Part shown: in pieces, positions 8,863 to 14,947 of the stretch
How the letters are laid out: each line of letters starts with the position of its first letter
Position numbering within the stretch: position 1 is the stretch's first letter
Assembly: GCA_023423695.1 (NCBI GenBank)
Contig: JAFAFA010000134.1
Coordinates: 1 to 14,947 of the forward strand
Reading direction: 5' to 3'
Length of the DNA stretch: 14,947 bases
Source of the DNA: Pseudomonadota bacterium
Lineage (GTDB): Bacteria > Pseudomonadota > Alphaproteobacteria > Azospirillales > Azospirillaceae
Notes under the pieces: model-generated
The model's database searches: none
What the model was told of the DNA's origin: nothing
Seen by the model: only the letters and a program-made list of their open reading frames with translations
Position numbers and translations under genes: made by a program

Positions 8863-9705
8863 ATGCGCTTCACCGGCACCGACCGCTATGTCGCCACCGA
8901 CGACCTGATGGTGGCGGTCAACGCCGCGATCACGCTGGAACGGCCGCTTCTGGTGAAGGGGGAACCCGGCACCGGCAAGACCGTGCTGGCGGTGGAAATC
9001 GCCCGCGCTCTGAACAAGCCGCTGCTGTCCTGGCATGTGAAGTCGACCACCAAGGCGCAGCAGGGCCTGTATGAATACGATGCGGTCAGCCGTCTGCGCG
9101 ACAGCCAGTTGGGCGAGGCGAAGGTCCACGACATCGCCAACTACATCGTCCGCGGCAAGCTGTGGGAAGCCTTCGAGGCGCCGGAGTCTCCGGTCCTGCT
9201 GATCGACGAGATCGACAAGGCCGACATCGAGTTCCCCAACGACCTGCTGTTGGAACTCGATCGCATGGAATTTCATGTGTACGAGACCCGCCAGACGATC
9301 ACGGCGGCCAAGCGCCCCATCGTCATCATCACCTCCAACAACGAGAAGGAGCTGCCGGACGCTTTCCTGCGCCGCTGCTTCTTCCATTACATCCGCTTCC
9401 CCGACCGCGAGACGATGGAACGCATCGTCGATGTCCATTACCCCGGCCTGAAAGCCGCGCTGCTGCGCGAGGCGCTGAACCTGTTCTACGACCTGCGCGA
9501 GGTTCCGGGCCTGAAGAAGAAGCCCTCCACCTCCGAACTGCTGGACTGGATTAAGCTGCTGATGGTCGAGGACGTGGACCCTGAGACCTTGCGCGCCAAG
9601 GACGCCCGCACGCTGATCCCGCCGCTGTGCGGCGCGCTGCTGAAGAACGAGCAGGACGTGCACACGCTGGAACGGCTGGCATTTCTGGCGAAGCGGGGGC
9701 GGTGA
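8863..9705 (+). CDS. MoxR-family AAA+ ATPase
   Basis: 280-residue AAA+ ATPase of the MoxR type. Visible: Walker A GEPGTGKT (33-40), Walker B LLIDEID (112-118), sensor 1 TSNN (157-160) and paired arginines in DAFLRRC (170-171) as the likely Arg finger. The C-terminal lid region continues to a Lys/Arg-rich end. MoxR proteins act as chaperones in metal-cofactor insertion or complex maturation, normally with a VWA-domain partner encoded next door. Here no VWA gene follows: the next gene, sbcC, is convergent and its stop codon is 24 nt away. The start is supported by an AGGGA Shine-Dalgarno (8850-8854). Its client is not evident from the sequence. Confidence 0.92.
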   Translation: MRFTGTDRYVATDDLMVAVNAAITLERPLLVKGEPGTGKTVLAVEIARALNKPLLSWHVKSTTKAQQGLYEYDAVSRLRDSQLGEAKVHDIANYIVRGKLWEAFEAPESPVLLIDEIDKADIEFPNDLLLELDRMEFHVYETRQTITAAKRPIVIITSNNEKELPDAFLRRCFFHYIRFPDRETMERIVDVHYPGLKAALLREALNLFYDLREVPGLKKKPSTSELLDWIKLLMVEDVDPETLRAKDARTLIPPLCGALLKNEQDVHTLERLAFLAKRGR

Positions 9706-9732
9706 GGGGAGTTCGAGAGGCGGTTCCCCTCA
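9703..9732. repeat. Inverted repeat spanning both convergent stop codons
   Basis: TGAGGGGA (9703-9710) begins with the MoxR gene's stop codon. It is the exact reverse complement of TCCCCTCA (9725-9732), which contains the sbcC stop codon on the minus strand. The loop is 14 nt, or 12 if a G-T wobble is allowed. No T-run follows on either strand, so it would be at most a weak or factor-assisted bidirectional terminator or an mRNA end-protecting stem. Confidence 0.7.
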
Positions 9733-12700
9733 AACCCCCTCCACCTCCTCCATCGCCACTCCCAGCGCCGTCCCCGCCACCGACTGCACCGTCACGCGGC
9801 TTCGCCCGCCGCCCAGCGGCATCACGCGGATCTGCGTGCCGATGCGCTCGACCATCGCCGGAACGTGGCTGATGACGCCGACCTGACGGCCGCCGGCCTG
9901 CAGCGCTTCCAGGCAGGACAGCGCCACATCCAGGCTGTCGGGGTCGAGCGTGCCGAACCCCTCGTCGATGAACAGCGTGCCGATCCCGCCGGAGGTCCCC
10001 GCCGCCATCGCCGACAGCCCGAGCGCCAGCGCCAGCGACACCAGGAACAGCTCGCCGCCCGACAGGCTGTGCACGCCGCGCCGCTCGTCGCCCATCTCGC
10101 GGTCGACCACCTGGATTTCCAGATCCGCACCCGCCACCCGCTCCAGCCGGTAGCGGCGGGCGAGATCCTCCAGATGCCGGTTGGCATGGGTCAGCAGCAG
10201 ATCCAGGCTCAGGCTTTGGGCGAAATTGCGCATCTTCTGCCCGTTGGCGGAGCCGATCAGCTGCGCCATCTTCCCCCACAGGGCACAACACGCCTGCTGC
10301 GCTTCGATCGCCGCGGTCAGCCCGGCCAACCGCTGCCGGTTGCCGTCGTCGGCCTCCAGCCGCCCGCGTGCCGAGCCCAGCCGGTCGCGCTCCCGCTCCA
10401 GCACAGCGCGAATGCTCTCGGCCGCGGCTGCGGCCTCCTCGACGCTCTGCGCCGGCCGGCCGCCCGCGGCGTGATGGTCGGCGCGCTGCCGCCGCCGTTC
10501 GGCGACCACCAGAGCGGCGTCGCCATGCGCCCGCTCCAGCACCGCCAGCGCCAGTTCCTCCGCCTCCAATCTGGTTTCGGGTACAGCCAGCAGCCGACGG
10601 GCTTCCTCCAGCGCAAGCCCGCGCTCGGCCACCGACCGCTCCAGCCGCTCGACAGCCGTTTTGGCCTTGTCGGCGCATCGCCTCGCCGCCTCACCACGGG
10701 TTTCCCGCTCCTGTTCCACCGCCGACAGCCGGGCTATGGCGTCCTGCCTCGCGAAGGTGGCCTTCTCCACCAGAGCCTCGGCTTCGTGCCGCTCCCCAGC
10801 CAGCGCCTTGCGCACTTCCGACACCGGCCGCCCACCTAGCAGCGCACCGCGCGCCATCCGCGCCTCCGCCAACCTCCCGGCCAGATCGGCCGCCCGCGCC
10901 CGCGCCTCGTCCTCCGCCCGCAACGCCGCCTCCAGTTCGGCACTCTGCACCGCCCGTTCGGCGGTCCCCCGCTCAACCTCGCGGGTGGCACGGGCCAGCG
11001 CCTCGCTCTTCTCCCGGTATTCGGTCACCCGTGCCGCCAACCCCGCCCGGTACACCTCCGGCTCCCGCTCCAGCCGCGACTGCCACCCGGCCTCTCCCGC
11101 CAAACCTTCGGCCAATTCCGCCAGCGCGGCCTCCCGGTCGGCATCGGCCCGCTCCAGCGCCGCCACAGCCAGCGCCAGTGCCTGCCGCCCGTCCGCCAGC
11201 CGCTGTCGGGTGGCCTCGCACTCGCTCGCCAGAGCGGCCGCCGCGGTTTCCAGCCGTCGATGCTCCTGCTGCGCCGCATCGACCTGCCGGCGATGGTCGA
11301 GCGCCCGTTCCTCATCCCGCGCGATGGCCGCGAGCTGCCGGTCGACCGCTTCGACCTCCTTGCGGATGTCGGCGAACGTTCCATCCTCGGCCTCCCAACC
11401 GACGGTCGCCGCTTGCATGGTCCAGCGCGCCTCGAGCCCGTTGGCCTCCTGCGCCATTGCCGCCAGCCGGGCCGTCAGCCCCTCGACGCCCCTATGGGCC
11501 GCCTGCTCCGCCGCCTCAAGTGCGGCATGGCGGGCGACCGTCCTGGCCAGCGCTTCGCGCAATTCGGCAAGGTGCTTTTCCTGATCCTGAGTCACCCGGC
11601 CTAGCGGTGTCGCTCCGGTTCCGGCCCAAGGATGCTCGGCCGATCCGCAAACCGGGCAGGGTTCTCGTTCGACCAGCTTTCCGCGCAGGCTTTCCACATC
11701 CTCGCGCTGGGCCAGCAGCAGCCGTTGCAGGGTGCGTTCCGCCTCATCGACTGCGGCGCGTTGTCCGGCCCGGCTTTCGGCAAGTTCCCGCGCCGCCGTT
11801 CCGTCCCGCTCCGCCTCCGCCAGCAGCCGCAGCCGCTCGCCCTCTGCCGCAGCACGTTCCGCCTCCAGGCGGTGCCGCGCCTCTCCGATGGCGAGCAGAG
11901 CCAGCATCCCGTCGCGCCGGCGTCCGGCGTCCGTCCGCGCCTGCCGAGTTTCGTCCAGCGACGGCACCGCCGCGCCGCGCAACTCTTCCAGCGCCCGTTC
12001 GGCGGAGCGACAGCGTTCCCGTGCGTCGGCCAGTCGGCCTTCGATAGCCTGTGCCGCGGCTTCCGTCCCCGCAAGCTCCCGCTCCAGCCGACCACGTTCC
12101 TGTGCGGCAGTCTTCCCGGCGCGCCCATCGGCGACAATGCGCGCCAGCAGCCGATCCCAGCGCTCCCACTGCCCGGCGACCACAGCGAAGCCCGACTGCT
12201 CCCGCAGCCAAACCTCCAGCCGCGCCGCCTCGTTGCGGGCCGCGGACAGGGTGGTGTCGATGTCCTGCACCGCTTTCCGCAGCATGCCGCTGCGCTGGAC
12301 CGACGCCTTTGCCGCCGCCGCGGCGGTCCCCTGCTCGCCGGTCAATGTGGCGATCCGGCCATCCAGGTCGGCCGCGCGCTCAAGATCGGGTTCCGCCTTG
12401 GCCTGCTCCGCGCAAGCCACTTCGAACCGCCGCCGGGCCTCGCCATGACGGCCGGTCGCCTCATTCACCGCCATCCGTGCCGCGGCCAAGGCTGTCTCCG
12501 CCCGCTCCACCGCTGCTGCGGCTTCCTGGGCTTCGCCGCTTGCCCGGTCGGCATCGGCCAGCACCGGACGCACCGGTTGCAGCCCGCGCAGCCGAATGGC
12601 CGCATCGCGCCGGTCTCCGGCCTCCGTCCAGGCACGGTCCGCCGCTTCCGCCGCTTCGACCGCCTTGTTCTCCGCCGCCGCGAGCTGCCCATCGCGTTCG

Positions 12701-13494
12701 TGCCAAGCCGACGCCGCTTGGGCGAGCGTCAACGCCTGTTCGCCACTCCGCACCGCGTCCGCCGCTTCGCCGACCTCCGCCTGCAGGGTCATGCGGTCGT
12801 CATCGCTCAGCACCCCGATGCCGCCGCCCTGTGCCACCAACCTGTCGAGCGTTTGCCTCTCCGCATTTGCCCGCTCATGCGCGGCGATCGACAGGCGGGA
12901 ATAGATCTCCGTCCCCGTCAACAACTCCAGCAGGGCGGATCGCTCGCGCGGTGGTGCCTTCAGGAAGGTGGCGAAATCGCCCTGGGCCAGCAATACGGCG
13001 CGCCGGAACTGCTCGAATGTTAGGCCGAGCCGCCGTTCGATCTCCTCCAGCACGCTCTTCTTGCCGTCGCCGAAGCGCCGCTCGCCGTCCAGGCTGCTCA
13101 GCGACATGCTCTGCTGCTGCAAGGCGCCCTGTGCCTTCTGCCGGGCTCGCCTCACTTCCCAGCGGGCGCGATAGGCCCCGCCGTCGATTCCGACGAAATC
13201 CACCTCGGCCCAGCCGAAGCCGGCACCCCGCCGCAGGATCGTGCGCACGTCGGTGGTACGGATGCTGTTGGGATCGCCCTCCGGTCCCAGCATCTCGCCG
13301 CGCCCTTCCGGCAGCCTCGGCATGCTGTCGAACAGGGCAAGGCACAGGGCATCCAGGATCGTGCTCTTGCCGGCACCGGTCGGTCCGGTGATGGCGAACA
13401 GCCCGGCCCGCCGCAGCGGCTCCCGGTCGAAATCGATGGCGAAGGGACCGTCGAGGCTGGTCAGGTTGGCGCCGCGAACCGCGAGAATCCGCAT
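9730..13494 (-). CDS. sbcC: Exonuclease subunit SbcC (Rad50-like ATPase)
   Basis: About 1254-residue SMC-like ATPase, the partner of SbcD in the nuclease that opens DNA hairpins and processes protein-blocked ends. Visible: N-terminal Walker A GPTGAGKST (37-45) followed by LDALCLALFD; long Ala/Glu/Arg-rich segments on both sides of the centre, typical of the antiparallel coiled coil. The zinc-hook CPVC (Cys613 and Cys616) lies at the midpoint. Near the C-terminus are the ABC signature LSGGELFLVSLALALGLS (from 1144) and Walker B TLFIDEGFGTLD (Asp1177, Glu1178). It is longer than the 1048-residue E. coli protein, through the coils. The start is ambiguous: ATG 13494 overlaps the sbcD stop as TGATG, while a GTG one codon earlier is also possible. 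A GGAG site inside the sbcD end serves either start. Confidence 0.97.
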   Translation of the reverse strand: MRILAVRGANLTSLDGPFAIDFDREPLRRAGLFAITGPTGAGKSTILDALCLALFDSMPRLPEGRGEMLGPEGDPNSIRTTDVRTILRRGAGFGWAEVDFVGIDGGAYRARWEVRRARQKAQGALQQQSMSLSSLDGERRFGDGKKSVLEEIERRLGLTFEQFRRAVLLAQGDFATFLKAPPRERSALLELLTGTEIYSRLSIAAHERANAERQTLDRLVAQGGGIGVLSDDDRMTLQAEVGEAADAVRSGEQALTLAQAASAWHERDGQLAAAENKAVEAAEAADRAWTEAGDRRDAAIRLRGLQPVRPVLADADRASGEAQEAAAAVERAETALAAARMAVNEATGRHGEARRRFEVACAEQAKAEPDLERAADLDGRIATLTGEQGTAAAAAKASVQRSGMLRKAVQDIDTTLSAARNEAARLEVWLREQSGFAVVAGQWERWDRLLARIVADGRAGKTAAQERGRLERELAGTEAAAQAIEGRLADARERCRSAERALEELRGAAVPSLDETRQARTDAGRRRDGMLALLAIGEARHRLEAERAAAEGERLRLLAEAERDGTAARELAESRAGQRAAVDEAERTLQRLLLAQREDVESLRGKLVEREPCPVCGSAEHPWAGTGATPLGRVTQDQEKHLAELREALARTVARHAALEAAEQAAHRGVEGLTARLAAMAQEANGLEARWTMQAATVGWEAEDGTFADIRKEVEAVDRQLAAIARDEERALDHRRQVDAAQQEHRRLETAAAALASECEATRQRLADGRQALALAVAALERADADREAALAELAEGLAGEAGWQSRLEREPEVYRAGLAARVTEYREKSEALARATREVERGTAERAVQSAELEAALRAEDEARARAADLAGRLAEARMARGALLGGRPVSEVRKALAGERHEAEALVEKATFARQDAIARLSAVEQERETRGEAARRCADKAKTAVERLERSVAERGLALEEARRLLAVPETRLEAEELALAVLERAHGDAALVVAERRRQRADHHAAGGRPAQSVEEAAAAAESIRAVLERERDRLGSARGRLEADDGNRQRLAGLTAAIEAQQACCALWGKMAQLIGSANGQKMRNFAQSLSLDLLLTHANRHLEDLARRYRLERVAGADLEIQVVDREMGDERRGVHSLSGGELFLVSLALALGLSAMAAGTSGGIGTLFIDEGFGTLDPDSLDVALSCLEALQAGGRQVGVISHVPAMVERIGTQIRVMPLGGGRSRVTVQSVAGTALGVAMEEVEGV

Positions 13495-14738
13495 CACATC
13501 GTCTCCTGAACGCCAGTCAGCAACTCATGGAAGGCCGCCATCAGGTCCGGGTCGGGGTCACCTTCATGGCTGCGGCGGTAGAGCCGCCGGAACACCTCCT
13601 CAGGCTCCAGGGAAGCCAGATCGACCGGAGGCGCAGTATCCGCCAGCGTCTGCCCGCTGCCGGTCAGCCGCACCCCCAGCTTCAGCAGACGCACCGGCCG
13701 GCCGGCCAGCACCGCTTCCACCTCGTCGCGCAACGCAGGGCGCGGCTCCGGCAGGGTGACCGTCACCTCCAGGAAGGGCCAGGCGTCGCGGGGCAAGCCG
13801 CCGTCCAAATCCAACCGTTTCAGCCGTTCCAGCGCCGCTTCCGGGCTCGCCTCCGTGACGCGGTGGATCGCCACATGGCGCGGCACGCGCAAGGCTTCAT
13901 GTCCGACCAGCCGGCCGCCTGCGAACTCGGCCAGCACCACTTGGTGGGGATAGGGCTCCTCGTCCAGCGCGAGCGGTATGGGCGAGCCGCTGTAACGCAC
14001 GGCCTCGCGCCCGCCCACCGCCTGCGCCCGATGCAGGTGACCCAACGCGACATAAGCGACGTCTTCCGGAAAGATGTCGACCGGCAGGGCGTGCAGGTTG
14101 CCGCCCAGGATCTTGCGCTCGCTCAACTCGGACAGGGCGCCTCCGCGCATATAGCAGTGGCCGGTGAGGATCAGCGCTTCCCCCGCGCGGCAACGGTCGC
14201 GGCCGCCGCTCCAGGCCTGTGCATAAAGGCGGCGCACGCCCTCGATCAGCGGATCCATGTCCTCCTGCTCCTCGATCGCAGGAAGGTCGGACGGGCGCAG
14301 GTAGGGCATGGCGACGCAACGGGCCGCGACGGCCCCATCGGCACCGCGAAGCGGGACTATCAGCGGGGATGGATCGAACATGCCGGCGACGGAGGAGGGG
14401 AGGGTGCCGATCACCCGCACGCCCATCTCCGTCATCAGGGGTGACGGAGCCTCCAGCCGGCTTGCACTGTCATGGTTTCCGGCGACCACCACGATGTCCA
14501 GCCGCGGATGCAGCGCCTTTGCCCGCGCGACGAAACGGTAGAACAGGGCAAGCGCGGGGATCGGCGGGTTCTGCCCGTCGAACACATCGCCGGCGATGAC
14601 CAGGGCATCCACATCATGGTCGCCGATGCGGTCGAGCAGCCAGTCGAGGAAACGCTCATGCTCGGCATCGCGGGGAATGCCGTGCAGCGTCTGGCCGAGA
14701 TGCCAGTCGGCGGTGTGGAGAAGACGGAAGCTCGGCAT
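13494..14738 (-). CDS. sbcD: Exonuclease subunit SbcD (Mre11-like nuclease)
   Basis: 414-residue Mn-dependent calcineurin-like phosphoesterase that forms the SbcCD (Mre11-Rad50 type) nuclease. All metal-binding motifs are present: D11-W-H13 in TADWHLG, GDVFDG (Asp51), GNHD (87-90), GH (His194 in LTGHCYMRGG) and GHLH (His234 and His236). The C-terminal third should hold the capping domain and the helices that grip the SbcC coils. Length is normal. It is the first gene of a two-gene minus-strand operon, with its stop codon overlapping the sbcC start. A short AGGA lies close to the ATG. I found no convincing minus-strand promoter in the upstream gap. Confidence 0.97.
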   Translation of the reverse strand: MPSFRLLHTADWHLGQTLHGIPRDAEHERFLDWLLDRIGDHDVDALVIAGDVFDGQNPPIPALALFYRFVARAKALHPRLDIVVVAGNHDSASRLEAPSPLMTEMGVRVIGTLPSSVAGMFDPSPLIVPLRGADGAVAARCVAMPYLRPSDLPAIEEQEDMDPLIEGVRRLYAQAWSGGRDRCRAGEALILTGHCYMRGGALSELSERKILGGNLHALPVDIFPEDVAYVALGHLHRAQAVGGREAVRYSGSPIPLALDEEPYPHQVVLAEFAGGRLVGHEALRVPRHVAIHRVTEASPEAALERLKRLDLDGGLPRDAWPFLEVTVTLPEPRPALRDEVEAVLAGRPVRLLKLGVRLTGSGQTLADTAPPVDLASLEPEEVFRRLYRRSHEGDPDPDLMAAFHELLTGVQETM

Positions 14739-14800
14739 GGTCCTGCGCTCGCAACGAAACGATGCGCCACTCTACGGATCGTGCCATCGGCCGCGCTTAC

Positions 14801-14826
14801 GAAAAAATGACAAGGCGGCGAAAAAA
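14801..14826 (+). promoter_or_regulatory. Phased A-tracts, possible UP element
   Basis: Two copies of GAAAAAA (14801-14807 and 14820-14826) start 19 nt apart in otherwise GC-rich DNA. They would lie at about -66 to -41 relative to the start predicted from the promoter just downstream. That is where the alpha subunits of RNA polymerase bind UP elements of strong promoters. Confidence 0.45.
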
Positions 14827-14830
14827 GCGC

Positions 14831-14860
14831 TTGCGTGGTTTGGGGGAGGGCGCCTATAAC
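14831..14860 (+). promoter_or_regulatory. Strong rightward promoter candidate, probably of an rRNA operon
   Basis: TTGCGT (14831-14836) and TATAAC (14855-14860, 5 of 6 to the -10 consensus) are separated by 18 nt and point out of the window, away from sbcD. Transcription would start near 14867. The A-tracts upstream, the CG-rich start region and the gene-free leader are what rRNA promoters of Rhodospirillales look like. The rRNA gene itself is not in the window, so the target is inferred. Confidence 0.55.
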
Positions 14861-14947
14861 CCGGTCCACCGACGGCGGGGCGCTGAACGAAGCGCGGCGC
14901 TGGCGGCAGAAACGGAAGCAAGAACAGCAGCTTAGCGGTTCGATCTT
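14861..14947 (+). other. Gene-free leader at the right edge, possible pre-16S leader
   Basis: No reading frame with coding character is seen. A short stem, GCGCT (14880-14884) with AGCGC (14891-14895), encloses a 6-nt loop. The remainder is purine-rich and ends mid-leader at the window edge. It is consistent with the transcribed leader of an rrn operon, but no 16S sequence is reached. Confidence 0.35.

Noticed and set aside
10368..13391. Long plus-strand frames opposite sbcC (for example 10368-12047, 11632-13023 and 12051-13391)
   Set aside because: They are Pro/Arg/Ala-rich shadows of the sbcC coiled-coil region, with no motif and no ribosome site.
14739..14830. Minus-strand promoter for sbcD (TTGTCA on the minus strand, about 14807-14813)
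   Set aside because: The -35-like hexamer is good, but no acceptable -10 is found at 16 to 18 nt spacing.

Overview
The window is a GC-rich, densely coded piece of bacterial chromosome. Gene content, gene order (SPOR protein, nagZ, scpA, scpB, tatA, tatB, tatC) and protein sequences point to an alphaproteobacterium, most likely Rhodospirillales and close to Azospirillum. That placement rests on recognised protein families and synteny, not on a database search. All recognisable genes look intact except the first, which enters from the left edge. I see no insertion sequence, prophage, CRISPR array or tRNA. The region reads as core genome rather than an accessory island.

Left block (1-3807, + strand): the 3' part of a Pro/Ala/Gln-rich SPOR-domain protein, nagZ (peptidoglycan recycling beta-N-acetylglucosaminidase), a small M50 site-2-type membrane metalloprotease, and scpA and scpB (the kleisin and winged-helix partners of the SMC condensin). 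Gaps are 5 to 34 nt, so these are probably one transcript that joins cell-wall and chromosome-segregation functions. Next, after a 154-nt gap with a candidate promoter, comes tatA-tatB-tatC (3962-5628), the complete twin-arginine translocase. A GC-rich hairpin lies between tatA and tatB.

Middle block (5629-9705, + strand): alaS has its own candidate promoter and ends in a textbook intrinsic terminator. It is followed at once by a small DHCW-type cupin gene and a MoxR-family AAA+ ATPase gene, which look like a two-gene unit.

Right block (9730-14738, - strand): sbcD and sbcC, encoding the Mre11/Rad50-like nuclease pair, overlap at TGATG and converge on the MoxR gene. The two convergent stop codons sit inside an 8-bp perfect inverted repeat. 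The last 209 nt (14739-14947) contain no gene. They hold a strong promoter-like signature pointing rightward with two phased A-tracts upstream and a structured leader, consistent with the promoter of a ribosomal RNA operon just outside the window.

I did not find a convincing undescribed multi-gene defence or metabolic system. The points most worth a second look are the cupin-MoxR pair without an adjacent VWA partner, the shared stop-codon inverted repeat, and the rrn-like promoter beside sbcDC.
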